This document shows positions 8,811-17,768 of a stretch of DNA of 64,000 bases, in pieces (the first letter of the stretch is position 1; each line of letters begins with the position of its first letter). The notes beneath the pieces were generated by a model, which worked only from the letters and a program-made list of their open reading frames with translations, made no database searches and had not been told where the DNA came from. The DNA comes from Streptomyces atratus (GTDB lineage: Bacteria > Actinomycetota > Actinomycetes > Streptomycetales > Streptomycetaceae): NCBI RefSeq assembly GCF_900119365.1, contig NZ_FPJO01000010.1, positions 1-64,000 on the forward strand. Direction: 5' to 3'. A program made the position numbers and the translations under genes.

Positions 8811-9233
8811 CCAGTCATCCGCGCGGCGGCAGGACTCGGCGTCCGCCCGGACCGCCCCGCCGCGGTGGCGGGGGCTTGTCGTCCCAGGGATCTTGACTCA
8901 CAGACTGCCGGATTTCCGAGCTGAAACAGGGATTTGTGAGGCTCCTCACGACTGATCCATTCGGGTGGACATGGTGCTTTCCGAGGCTCCGGCGGTGAAT
9001 CCGACCGGTGTCGTACCAGGGGTGGAAGGGGGGATTCCGATCACAGTCCACTCAGAGAACGCAAGTTGAGCAGTCCCTCGTGAGAGGGGCTTCCTACGCC
9101 GAACGAGCGAGGATTTTCGATCGGACCGCCGGGCGTGTCGGGTACGGGAGTTGGGTGACGGCCACCGGCCGTCGGACGCCGGGGCAGGGGAAGTTGGCCC
9201 GGCCCCGCCGTACGCGCGGAGCGCGGAAGCCGA

Positions 9234-9542
9234 TCAACTCGTGGGAGCGGGGGGTACGGTGACGCGCCCGGCCCGCCGTTCCCCGTCCAGTATGCGCAGT
9301 GCCCGGGCGAGCGTCGTGGCGTGGATCTGCGCCTCCCCGCGCTCGTGCATCGATGCGAGCGCGTCCCGCAGCGCGCCCGCGTGCGATACCAGCGCCTGTG
9401 CGGCGCGCAGGGCGCCGTAGGTGTCGCTGCCGCGGGCCGGGTTGATCCGGCCGAGCTGGTCGAGGACTTCGAGGTAGCGGTCGATGAACTCCCCCTCGGC
9501 GCACGTCAGTGCGGGAAGGGGCGGGAACTCCGGTGGTCGCAT
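9234..9542 (-). CDS. Hypothetical protein coupled to clpP
   Basis: 102 residues from ATG 9542, 8 bases after the clpP-like stop. I do not recognise a family. The sequence is predicted mostly helical (residues 15-80) with an Ala/Arg-rich C-terminus and no membrane segment. Co-transcription with the ClpP paralogue suggests an accessory or adaptor function, which is inference only. Confidence 0.55.
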   Translation of the reverse strand: MRPPEFPPLPALTCAEGEFIDRYLEVLDQLGRINPARGSDTYGALRAAQALVSHAGALRDALASMHERGEAQIHATTLARALRILDGERRAGRVTVPPAPTS

Positions 9543-9549
9543 AGGGGGT

Positions 9550-10188
9550 TCACCTCGCGCCGTGCGGGCGGAGCGAGGACTTCCGGTTCTCCAGGACATG
9601 GTCCACCAGCCCGTACGCCTTGGCGCCCGCCGCGTCGAGAATGAGGTCGCGCTCGATGTCGTCGGTGATCTGCCCGGCGTCGCGGCCCGTGTGACGGGCC
9701 AACAGCGTGATGAGCATCGTGCGGACCCGTTCGAGTTCCTTGGCCTCGATCTCCAGGTCGGACGGCTGACCCTGCATCGGTTCGGTGAGCTCGGGCTGTC
9801 GTACGACGACCCTCGCGCCGGGCAGTGCGTGCCGTCGGCCGGGGGCGCCGGCGGCGAGCAGCGCGGAGGCGCAGGAACCGGCCTGGCCGAGGCAGTAGGT
9901 CTCCACTTCGCAGGTGAGGTACTGCATCGTGTCGTAGATCGCGGACATGGCCCCGAACGAGCCGCCCGGGGAGTTGATGTAGAGCGAGACGGGGCGGTCC
10001 GGGGCGTCGTGCTCCAGGTACATCAACTGCGCGATCAGATCGCCGGCCGCGGCGTCGTCGACCGGGGTGCCGAGGAAGATGATCCGTTCGGACAGCAGCT
10101 TGGAGTACGGGTCGAGGGTGCGGGTCCCGTTGGTCGTGCGCTCGGTGAACTCGGGCAGTACATGACGGGCGGTGGGACGGAACAGCAT
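9550..10188 (-). CDS. ClpP-family protein lacking the catalytic His
   Basis: 212 residues, full ClpP length. The fold is recognisable: [23 protein letters not shown], the nucleophile block [14 protein letters not shown] (Ser105), and ITDDIERD (Asp177). The catalytic-His motif, normally (M/I)HQP, reads VVVRQP, so Arg130 replaces His. The triad is broken, and this subunit is probably inactive or a structural partner in a mixed ring. The Gly-rich handle also differs ([10 protein letters not shown]). The upstream region holds a TGTAC-N5-GTACA repeat. Followed by a small co-transcribed gene. Confidence 0.82.
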   Translation of the reverse strand: MLFRPTARHVLPEFTERTTNGTRTLDPYSKLLSERIIFLGTPVDDAAAGDLIAQLMYLEHDAPDRPVSLYINSPGGSFGAMSAIYDTMQYLTCEVETYCLGQAGSCASALLAAGAPGRRHALPGARVVVRQPELTEPMQGQPSDLEIEAKELERVRTMLITLLARHTGRDAGQITDDIERDLILDAAGAKAYGLVDHVLENRKSSLRPHGAR

Positions 10189-10262
10189 GGCGATGCCTCT
10201 CCTCCGGGGTCTGCACGGGTCTGCGCGGTCTCTTTACGGGGCCGCACCGACTTTGTAAAAAA

Positions 10263-10277
10263 TGTACAGGACGTACA
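10263..10277. promoter_or_regulatory. TGTAC-N5-GTACA operator candidate
   Basis: A perfect inverted repeat (TGTAC AGGAC GTACA) 75 bases before the clpP-like start, next to an A-rich run. It differs from the PopR/ClgR sites known for Streptomyces clp genes. Regulator unknown. Confidence 0.45.
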
Positions 10278-10429
10278 GAAGGTTATGATGGGAGCAGATC
10301 CTGGTGATCCACTGAAAGTCCCAGGTCAGAGGCTGTTTTGGCTGTTCGCTGAGAGTGGATATCTCACATTCTCTCTAGGTGTCTTGATCAACAGGCGCCT
10401 CGACCGGGTGCCCCGCAGCACTGCATGGC

Positions 10430-10708
10430 TCAGCGGCACGTACTGGTACGCGGCGGAACGCGCAGCGGTCGCTTCGTGCAGCTGCCTGTGACACGACTCG
10501 ACGCGGCCTGCTCGTCGAGGAATCCGAGCAGCGGGCGCTGCCGCACCCACACCGCGCGCACCGAGGCACCCCGCGAGGCGGCGGCTGCCAGGGCATGGTC
10601 CAGGGCGGCGCGGGCCGACGGGCTTGGCGACGAGATCGCTGTCGAAGTGGTCGAGCGAGCGATGCGCTGGCCGGCCGCGTGGTCGAGCGTGTCGCACAGA
10701 ATCCTCAT
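10430..10708 (-). pseudogene. Universal stress protein remnant
   Basis: A 92-codon frame whose middle reads ARAALDHALAAAASRGASV and RAVWVRQRPLLGFLDEQAA, the first helix and second strand of a universal stress protein. The nucleotide-binding C-terminal half is absent and both ends run into unrelated sequence. It is a fragment of a dormancy-island stress protein. Confidence 0.5.
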
Positions 10709-11069
10709 GTCCGGGAGACCTTCAATCGCGCGCAGGCCGAGAGGATTTGTGAGGCCCGGGGAGAGACGGCCGCCGGGTGCCTCGGTTCCGTGCTTTCGGT
10801 CGTGCGGTGCATGCTCCTCCGGGGTCGGCGAGTCGGCCCCCGCTTCCTTGTGCGCCGCCGTGCGTGCCGTTCATCGTGTTCCGAGCCATCGTCGACCTCC
10901 ATCGCTCCGGTTGGATGCCGCACCTGCTCCGCCTGAGCCCCACTGGATGACTACGCGTTGTTCATCGCCGGGACCGTCGCTGGGTCCTCTGCGAGGGGCT
11001 CCGCGGATTCCACGGCTATCGCCCCGAGTGCCGGTGCGGGCATGGAAACCTCCATGTCGGGCACCGCGT
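10709..11069. other. No recognisable gene
   Basis: No frame gives a convincing match. A short minus-strand frame directly after the stress-protein pseudogene (about 10945-11048) may be another gene scrap, but I could not identify it. Confidence 0.3.
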
Positions 11070-11198
11070 TCAGTCGTGGGCGACGACGGCGACGGGTGCC
11101 GGGGAGTGGTGGATCACCGCGTGGGCGATCGGGCCGATGCGGGTTCCCAGGGGGACCTGCGGATACAGCGGCCGACGACCACGAGATCCGCGTCGGCG

Positions 11199-11731
11199 AG
11201 CAATGCTCAGTACCTGTGGATCACTCCTGACGGAAGGAGGCGTACCTTCCCGATGGATCGATCGATAGGTCATCGAGCAAGGCCGACGTTGCCGCGTCGG
11301 CCGGGAAGGCACGCTCGTGCTCACGGTAGTCAACGAGAACGGCGCCAGGCCAAGTGGCAGTTCGCTGTTGGATGAGGTTGTTCGGGCGTCATCTCCTGGC
11401 TGAACTGGGTGATCCGGCTCCGTGACCAGTCCTGCCTGACCGGCACAGTCCAGGCGACGGTCAGCCCCTCTGGCCACGGCCCCATCGCCGAGGTCGCGTG
11501 GGTGGTGGGCACCCCGTGGCAAGGAAGCGGCATCGCCACCGAGGCAGCCCGAGGACTCGTCGATTGGCTCAGCCGGCAGCCGGTGCACAGCGTCATCGCC
11601 CACATCCACCCTGAACATCGGGCATCCGCTGCCGCCGGCCTCGCACCCACCGACGAATGGCGCGACGGCGAGATCCGATGGCACCGGATTATCAGGCGAT
11701 CTTCAACGATCCACAGGTATTGACTATTACT
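11199..11731. mobile_element. Non-autonomous transposon, 24-bp TIRs, 10-bp TSD
   Basis: 533 bp bounded by 24-bp terminal inverted repeats matching at 20 of 24 positions; the inner 12 bases (TACCTGTGGATC) are identical. Outside both ends stands the same 10-mer, CGCGTCGGCG (11189-11198 and 11732-11741), a perfect target duplication. It encodes no transposase; its cargo is a piece of an acetyltransferase gene. A 9-12 bp duplication is typical of IS4-group elements, but the family is not assigned. It splits the second domain of the tandem stress protein. Confidence 0.88.
11376..11690 (+). pseudogene. GNAT acetyltransferase fragment (transposon cargo)
   Basis: The frame WLNWVIRLRD through EVAWVVGTPWQGSGIATEAA and LVDWLSRQPVHSVIAHIHPE is the acetyl-CoA-binding part of a GNAT N-acetyltransferase, including the Q/RxxGxG/A-type loop (WQGSGIA). 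The N-terminal third is missing, and the C-terminus reads directly into the transposon's right terminal repeat. It is not expected to be functional. Confidence 0.75.
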
Positions 11732-12700
11732 CGCGTCGGCGGCGCAGTGGACCAACTGCTCTCCGGGAGAGCCCACAAGTGCCTGCTCGACGACGTCCAC
11801 CGACGGGCACTTCTGCCGCCAGGGCATCAGCAGTCAGGCAAGCGCGCGGTCGATTTTCGCGTCCGTCTCCTGGCGGACCCCTGATCGAGCAGGGGATCCT
11901 GGGCCACTACCAAGGGAAGTGACCAACCGTGCGCGATCCACGGCACGCAGTCACGCCGTGCGGCTTCGTCGAAGGCGAAAGCCAGCAGCGCGTCGCAGGG
12001 CTGATGGACGTCGACATCGACGACCAGGTCACGATAGGGGCCGGTACGGGGGCGGTGGCTCGTCGTCCTGCCGCTTGGTCGCCCGCACGAGGATGACCGG
12101 CCGCTCGATGCTACTGATCGTGGCCATGTCAAACGAGCGGATGAAGAACACCGTGATGCGGCTGAGCCCACGCGAGCCGAGCACCAGTAGGTCCGCCTCG
12201 CTCGCCTCGGCGGACAGGGCCGCTGGGGGTCGTGCGGAGAGCCGCCCGGTGGTCATGTCGAGCCCGGGATGGCGCTCCCGCAGGTCGTTTGCGACCTCGG
12301 TGAGCATGCGGTCGGACCCACGTTCCTGCGTCTCGAAGCTGCTCACCGGCATGGCGACGGATACGGGCCGGTCCTCGGCGTAGATGAGGCGCAGCGGCAG
12401 GCTGCGCAACGCGGCCTCATCTGCTGCCCATGACGCTGCCCAGCGGCTTTCGGGCGAGCCATCCACGCCGACGGTCAGATGACGGGTCATGGTGCGGACC
12501 TTGGGGGTTGTCGTCCAAGAACGACTGCACGAGCCAGGCCAGCACGGGATCCAGCGGGCCAGGGTCAGGCGCGCGGCTTCCGGCCCTGAAGACGCACAGG
12601 CGCCGGATACGGACGATCCGGATGCGGAGCCTCTTCGGCTGATGTCCCAGGCCCGTGGCCGGCCTGCGCTACGGAACAAGGCCGCAAGGGGCACACCACC

Positions 12701-12716
12701 GGGACCTCTCGGCCCA
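12701..12716. promoter_or_regulatory. DevR/OsdR-like box 1
   Basis: GGGACC-TCTC-GGCCCA, in the divergent region between the stress-protein pseudogene and the cyclic-nucleotide-binding gene, 94 bases before the latter's ATG. One of seven similar sites in the island. Confidence 0.55.
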
Positions 12717-12809
12717 AGTGCGCAACCTGCCGCTGACGCAGCCTGGGGGTGTGGACACGGTCGGCACCGTGCGGAGCAACCGCGGCGGCCGGAACCTGGG
12801 AGGACACCG

Positions 12810-13271
12810 ATGAACAGCACCTTTCTCCACGGACTGCCGGCGGAGGGCCAGGACCATTTGATGGCCTGCTCGCACGAGGTCTCGTTCCCCGCAGGGACAC
12901 GGATCTTCAACGAGGGCGACCCCGCCGACCGGTTCTGGATCATCCGCACCGGCGCCGTCACGCTCGATGTCCAGGCACACGGCCGCCGCGCCGCCACGGT
13001 GGAGACGCTGGGCCACGGCGATCTGCTCGGCTGGTCCTGGCTGGTCCCCCCGTATGCCTGGCGACTGGGGGCTGAGGCCTACAGCCTGGTACGGGCCCAC
13101 GAGTTCGACGCGAAGGCCGTACGCGGGCTGTGCGAAGTGGATCCCGCATTCGGCCTCGCACTGACCCGCCGCGTCCTGGAAGTGGTCACACACCGGCTAC
13201 AAGCCACCCGGATCCGGCTCGTCGATCTCTACACACCCCATGGCAGCGGAGTGACGCAGGTCCCACAGTGA
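12810..13271 (+). CDS. Cyclic-nucleotide-binding domain protein
   Basis: 153 residues from ATG 12810 (GGGAGG upstream). It is a Crp/Fnr-type sensor domain without a DNA-binding domain: FPAGTRIFNEGDPADRFWIIRTG (beta roll), VETLGHGDLLGWSWL (phosphate-binding cassette region), then a helical tail ending TRIRLVDLY. It is clearly paralogous to the gene at 21688 inside the hydrogenase operon, sharing DRFWII, GDLLGWSWL, FGLAL and TRIRL-LDLY. The phosphate-binding Arg of cAMP binders is not obvious, so the ligand is unknown. Confidence 0.8.
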   Translation: MNSTFLHGLPAEGQDHLMACSHEVSFPAGTRIFNEGDPADRFWIIRTGAVTLDVQAHGRRAATVETLGHGDLLGWSWLVPPYAWRLGAEAYSLVRAHEFDAKAVRGLCEVDPAFGLALTRRVLEVVTHRLQATRIRLVDLYTPHGSGVTQVPQ

Positions 13272-13699
13272 ATCTCCTGCGGCATCCGGACGGAGGGACG
13301 CACAGCCGAGTGGAAGAGCCGGATCTCTCTTTGAGGAGGTCAGGACGACGATGGCCCGCGTCGTGCCGACAGTGTTGCGTATTCGCGGCTGAAGCCCGCA
13401 GCTCGATGACGCTGAGGAAGCAGTCAGGGGGGCGACCTGATCATCCCCACGCAAGGGCCTGGCGCTCAGCGTTGCTGGCATCCAACGCAACGCGCACTCG
13501 GCCGCACTCCTGGCCGTGGGACCGCCGGCCCTCCCCGCCGGGCCGAACGTCACTGGTCGGCGGAGCGGCGCGGTGCTGTCATGGGTAGGGGAGACGGCGT
13601 GGACGAGTCGGCAGGCCCCAGAGGCCGGTACGGCCGCGCGTCGTCCGCCCGGGCGGTCCGATCTCGGCTGCCCGTCGCAAAGCGGAGGAGGTCGGTGCC
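13272..13699. other. Gap with weak DevR-like box
   Basis: No gene recognised. At 13613-13628, AGGCCC-CAGA-GGCCGG resembles the island's palindrome with mismatches in both halves, 72 bases before the CBS gene. Short frames in the remainder show no family signature. Confidence 0.3.
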
Positions 13700-14344
13700 A
13701 TGCTGCACCGCCGTACGGTCGGCGACGTGATGACCGAGGAGGTCCTCACCCTCCGCCCCAACACACCGCTCCAGGAGGTCACCGCCCTGCTGGACGCGAA
13801 TGACATCGTCGCGGCCCCGGTCGTCGACGACGACGGCGCCCCCATCGGCGTCGTGTCCGCGTCCGACGTGCTGCGGCACGAGACCGGCATGCCCGATCCG
13901 CAGGGGCAGGACGGGAACGACGAGCGCGCCTGGGGCAAGGCCCGGGCCCGGACCGCGGGCGCGCTCATGAGCAGCCCCGTCTTCACCGCCCGCGCCGACT
14001 GGACGATCCCCCGGGCCGCGCGGGAACTCCGCAGGCGGCACGTCAAGCAGCTGCCCGTGGTCGGCGACGACGGGCTCCTCACCGGCATCGTCAGCCGCAG
14101 CGACCTGCTCGACGCCTTCATCCGCTCCGACGTAGAGATCCGCGGCGAGGTCGAGCAGGACGTCCTGGGACGCATCCTCGGCCTGGACGAAGGCACCGTC
14201 GCGGTCGAGGTCCACGACGGGGTTGTCGCCCTGCGGGGCCACGTCCCGGAACCACGTCTCGTCCCGGTGGTCGTGGGCCTGTGCCAGGGCGTCGACGGCG
14301 TCGTCGCCGTGGACGCACACCTCGCCGCCGCCCGGGAGGGCTAG
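13700..14344 (+). CDS. CBS-pair protein with C-terminal BON domain
   Basis: 214 residues. CBS1 spans residues 5-60 (VGDVMTEEVLTL, APVVDDDGAPIGVVSASDVL), CBS2 residues 88-145 (AGALMSSPVFTA, LPVVGDDGLLTGIVSRSDLL), and a short BON domain follows (VEVHDGVVALRGHV). CBS pairs bind adenine nucleotides and act as energy sensors; a CBS-BON architecture is common in Streptomyces stress clusters. It probably belongs to the dormancy regulon. An alternative GTG start is not needed because the CBS motif begins at residue 5. Confidence 0.88.
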   Translation: MLHRRTVGDVMTEEVLTLRPNTPLQEVTALLDANDIVAAPVVDDDGAPIGVVSASDVLRHETGMPDPQGQDGNDERAWGKARARTAGALMSSPVFTARADWTIPRAARELRRRHVKQLPVVGDDGLLTGIVSRSDLLDAFIRSDVEIRGEVEQDVLGRILGLDEGTVAVEVHDGVVALRGHVPEPRLVPVVVGLCQGVDGVVAVDAHLAAAREG

Positions 14345-14362
14345 CCAGCCCTGCCGTTAAAA

Positions 14363-14378
14363 CTCCCGCCCTCGGGAG
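14363..14378 (+). terminator. Short hairpin after CBS gene
   Basis: CTCCCG-CCCT-CGGGAG, a perfect 6-bp stem 18 bases beyond the stop. No U-tract, as is usual in Streptomyces. Confidence 0.35.
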
Positions 14379-14615
14379 GCTGGTGGGTCTTGCACGGTCG
14401 CGTGTCGCCTAACAGCTTCGAAAACAGATAACGTCGAGTGATGACAGCGGGACGTGTTCGACGTGTCCGCGGCCGTGGTGAGTGCCCACGCAGCAGTCGT
14501 ATTTGGCGTTGTGAACGTCGCACTGGCTGCACACCTGAGTGACAGGCAGGCGTGGCAGCGCATGCCTGAATTCATCAAGGCGTTCGCCGACGCCAGTTTC
14601 CTTCATAAGGGAAGT

Positions 14616-15179
14616 TTGTCGGCGTGCTTTGAACCGTGACCCCCTATCGGTCGATGAAAAGTGACCCCTTCCGTGATCAAGTGATCAGTCTGGCTCCATG
14701 GGAGTCAGGTGGAAGAGGTGATCGGTGTGGAGGACTGGGCTGAGATCCGGCGGCTCCACCGTGCGGAGGGTATGTCGAACAAGGGGATCGCGCGGCATCT
14801 GGGGATCGCCCGGAGAACTGTGCGGCGGGCCGTGGCCAGCGACGATCCGCCGAAGTACCGGCGGGCGCCGAAGGGCTCGATCGTGGACGCGATCGTCCTC
14901 GTCTGGGAGAACCTAAATGTCCACAAAGCCGAAGGACTTCGGAAGTTCGCCGCCACCCGGGACTGGCTGGCCATCTACTACCTGCCGCCCTATGCACCCG
15001 ACCTCAGCCCCGTCGAAGGTACCTGGTCCCTGCTGCGGCGCGGTTGGCTCTCCAATGTCGCCTTCACCACGCCGGAACACCTCATGCAACGAATCCGAAG
15101 TGGCCTGCGGCACATCCAATACCGCAGCAACCTCATAGACGGCTGCCTCACCGAAACTGGACTGACGGTCAACCCCTGA
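14616..15179 (+). mobile_element. Chimeric IS: IS21 istA start fused to IS630 end
   Basis: The first 276 bases are the left end of an IS21-family element: repeated GTGACCCC motifs and the istA start (ORF from 14709), whose helix-turn-helix reads IKGIARHLGIA-type (here NKGIARHLGIARRTVRRAV). At about 14891 it switches to the C-terminal half of an IS630-family DDE transposase (VLVWENLNVHKAEG, YLPPYAPDLSPVEGTWSLL, with the DDE glutamate in PVEG). The fused 156-codon frame is open but makes no functional transposase. The same istA left end recurs at 25894 in the same orientation. Confidence 0.82.
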
Positions 15180-15493
15180 CCGTCGCAGAAGACATCACGA
15201 TTTCAACCGCAGTAATTGCCTGTCAGCGATTCCGAAGCAATGGGGTGATAGGAGGTGCGCTGCCTCACTCGTGACGCGATTCCGGCATCCAGAGCCGCTT
15301 AAATACACACAGAAGAAATCAAAAAGGCTCACCAAGGCCTGTATCCCGGGGTCTGGTACACGCAGGTCCGGGGCCCGGTACCCCGTATGTGTTCACGCGC
15401 TGATCGCCAGATACGTCCGTGGAACACCACCGGCAGCGCGCGGATCTGCAAGCTGCGACACCTGATGGTGCCCGCAATTGATGGAGGACCTAC
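15180..15493. other. IS630 flank and MCO leader
   Basis: Comparatively AT-rich after 15180, probably the non-coding end of the IS630 remnant. Around 15370 lies GGGGCC-CGGT-ACCCC, a weak resemblance to the island box. No gene seen. Confidence 0.3.
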
Positions 15494-17434
15494 GTGGTCA
15501 CGAGACGGCGTGTCGTGCAGGCGGCGGTCGGCGGAATGTGTGCGCTCCTTCCAGCGGCCTCCGAGACTCCGCGCCTCCTCGAGCCCAGCGGCAAGGGCAT
15601 TCTGGATCCGGAAGAAGTGGACAAGTACGTCACGCCGCTCGTCGTCCCGCCCGTCATGCCGCAGGCCCGGGGCAGCCTCGCTGATCACATCGACCACTAC
15701 GCGATCGGCGTGCGACAGTTCCAGCAGCAGGTGCTGCCCTCCGGCCTGCCGGCGACGACCGTGTGGGGGTACGGATCGACTCTGCATACGCGCAGCTTCC
15801 ACTACCCCGCGTTCACCATCGAGGCCCGTGCTGGAACACCTGTGCGGGTGAGGTGGAAGAACCAGCTGATTGATCGCAAAGGCCGATACTTGCCGCACCT
15901 GCTGCCGGTCGATCCCACACTGCACTGGGCAAACCCTCCGGGCGGAGCTTCGGCCCGGGACTCACGTCCCGGATTCCGCTCGACACCCGGACCGTACTCG
16001 GGCCCGGTGCCGATCGTGACGCACCTGCATGGCGGGCGGAACTCGGAGGAGAGCGATGGCTACACCGAAGCCTGGTACCTTCCCGGCGCGCTTGACCTTC
16101 CTGCGGGATACGCTGAAGTCGGCTCGTTCTACGAGGAGTTCAAGGGAAAGTTCGAAGACCGGTTCGGCGACGCCTGGGGCCAGGGGGACGCCGTGTTCCA
16201 GTACGCCAACGCGGAGAGGGCCTCGACCTTCTGGTTCCACGATCACGCCCTGGGCGTCACGCGGCTGAACGTCTACGCCGGACTGGCAGGGTTCTACCTT
16301 CTGCGAGGCGGACCTGCGGACCTTCCAGTCGGGGTATTGCCCGGTCCCGCGCCCCGGGCCGGTGATCCGCCCGGCCGGAAGTACTACGAGATCCCTCTCG
16401 CCATCCAGGACCGCTCGTTCCACGTCGACGGCAGCCTGTTCTACCCGGCCGGACGCACTGCCTTCGACGGATTCAGGGGCCCCTACATCCCGGACAGCGA
16501 CATCCCCCCGATCTGGAACCCCGAGTTCTTCGGCAACACGATGGTGACCAACGGGAGAACCTGGCCGGTCCTTCAAGTCGAACCGCGCCGCTACCGGTTC
16601 CGGCTTCTCAACGGATGCAACTCGCGGTACCTGATCCTCAAGATCGTCACCCGCCCACTCGCCCACCGCCCCGCGGCCGCCGCCCTCCCCTTCTGCCAGA
16701 TCGGCAGCGAGGGAGGCTTCCTCCCCACGCCCGTACGGCGCGACCAGGTGCTCATCGCTCCCGCCGAGCGCGCCGACGTGATCGTCGACTTCGCATCCGT
16801 ACCGGTCGGGACCGAGTTGTATCTCATCAACGAGGGCCCCGACAGAGCATTCCAGGGCGGGAAGGCAGGTACGGACTACTCCCCGGCAGACCCTGCTACC
16901 ACCGGGCAAATCATGAAGTTCGTCATCGAAACACTCACCACACCGGACACGACCGTGCCACCCTCCCAGCTGTCGCTTCCGCCGTTCGAACCGTTGGGAA
17001 AGGCGAGCCGTATCCGACGACTTTCCCTCAGTGAGCAGAAGTCCGCTTCGCTGCCGCACGTCGGCCCCCGGCAAATGCTGCTCGGCACCCTGGACCGGAA
17101 CGGGGCTCCCGTGCCGATGCGCTGGGACGACCCCGTTACGGAGAGTCCGGCCCTGGGCGCGACCGAGATCTGGGAGATTCACAACCTCACGAAGGACGCA
17201 CACCCGATCCATATCCACGAAGTCCAGTTCCAAGTCCTCGACCGGCAACAGGCCGGCCGTGCCGCCCGGCCCCCCGAGCCGTGGGAGAACGGGTTCAAGG
17301 ACACAGCAGTCGCCTACCCGAGTGCCGTGACGAGGCTGAAAGCGACGTTCGACCGGGCAGGCCGGTTCGTCTGGCACTGTCACATGCTCGAACACGAGGA
17401 CAACGAAATAATGCGCCCTTACACCGTCGGATGA
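15494..17434 (+). CDS. Multicopper oxidase (CotA/bilirubin-oxidase type)
   Basis: 646 residues from GTG 15494, with GGAGG 8 bases upstream. The N-terminus (RRRVVQAAVGG) looks like a short Tat-type signal. Four copper-binding blocks are present in order: HLHGG, FWFHDHALGVTRLN, HPIHIHEVQF and HCHMLEHEDNEIM (type 1, 2 and 3 copper ligands). It should oxidise phenolic or metal substrates with O2 reduced to water outside the membrane. It is larger than small laccases and resembles spore-coat CotA proteins. It stands alone, just after a chimeric IS. Confidence 0.88.
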   Translation: MVTRRRVVQAAVGGMCALLPAASETPRLLEPSGKGILDPEEVDKYVTPLVVPPVMPQARGSLADHIDHYAIGVRQFQQQVLPSGLPATTVWGYGSTLHTRSFHYPAFTIEARAGTPVRVRWKNQLIDRKGRYLPHLLPVDPTLHWANPPGGASARDSRPGFRSTPGPYSGPVPIVTHLHGGRNSEESDGYTEAWYLPGALDLPAGYAEVGSFYEEFKGKFEDRFGDAWGQGDAVFQYANAERASTFWFHDHALGVTRLNVYAGLAGFYLLRGGPADLPVGVLPGPAPRAGDPPGRKYYEIPLAIQDRSFHVDGSLFYPAGRTAFDGFRGPYIPDSDIPPIWNPEFFGNTMVTNGRTWPVLQVEPRRYRFRLLNGCNSRYLILKIVTRPLAHRPAAAALPFCQIGSEGGFLPTPVRRDQVLIAPAERADVIVDFASVPVGTELYLINEGPDRAFQGGKAGTDYSPADPATTGQIMKFVIETLTTPDTTVPPSQLSLPPFEPLGKASRIRRLSLSEQKSASLPHVGPRQMLLGTLDRNGAPVPMRWDDPVTESPALGATEIWEIHNLTKDAHPIHIHEVQFQVLDRQQAGRAARPPEPWENGFKDTAVAYPSAVTRLKATFDRAGRFVWHCHMLEHEDNEIMRPYTVG

Positions 17435-17768
17435 CGGAGGTTCTGCCCCTCTCCTGTGTCTCGGAGTGCTCCCCTCAAGTGAGATCAGCCAGAGCCGGAA
17501 TCGTGGGCAGGTGGGCTGTCGGGTGCATCCTGCGCACAGCGGTAGCCCCGCACCGCGGCAACGCCCCGCCGATGCCCGGCCGCAGCCGGAGTCCGGGGCC
17601 GGGAACGACAGGGCAGCACCGGGCACCTTCGCGAGGCCCGCGCCGACGATGGGCTGTCCCGCAGCCGCGGAACCGTGGACGGCTGATCACTCGCTGGCAC
17701 CTCACTCACACGGAGACCAGTCAGCCGTACACCGACGACTGGCATGGCGATCTCATGGGAGGAGTCGG
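17435..17768. other. No recognisable gene
   Basis: Intergenic stretch. No coding pattern, palindrome or remnant that I can name, except a GGGAGGAG ribosome-binding site just before 17769. Confidence 0.3.

Larger units (their letters stand above)
11070..12490 (-). pseudogene. Tandem universal stress protein, disrupted
   Basis: A two-domain universal stress protein of about 290 residues in its original form. Domain 1 (12490-12029) is still open: MTRHLTVGVDGSPES at the start, GSRGLSRI at the phosphate loop, then a premature stop after 153 residues. Domain 2 continues in other frames: DVDVHQPCDALLAFAFDEAAR, a frameshift near 11880, an in-frame TGA near 11840, MPWRQKCPSVDVVEQAL, then a 533-bp insertion, then DLVVVGR and, after one lost C in a C-run, PLGTRIGPIAHAVIHHS. 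Removing the insertion and one target copy restores QLVHCAADADLVVVGR. It diverges from the cyclic-nucleotide-binding gene across a DevR-like box. Confidence 0.85.

Noticed and set aside
10945-11048. Small minus-strand frame after the stress-protein pseudogene as an Acg-type nitroreductase start
   Set aside because: Similarity to the nitroreductase N-terminus is too short and vague to support a call.
15370-15385. GGGGCC-CGGT-ACCCC as an eighth DevR-like box before the oxidase
   Set aside because: The right half matches poorly; kept out of the site list.
15962-17626. 554-codon minus-strand frame opposite the multicopper oxidase
   Set aside because: The plus strand has all four copper motifs; the antisense frame has none.
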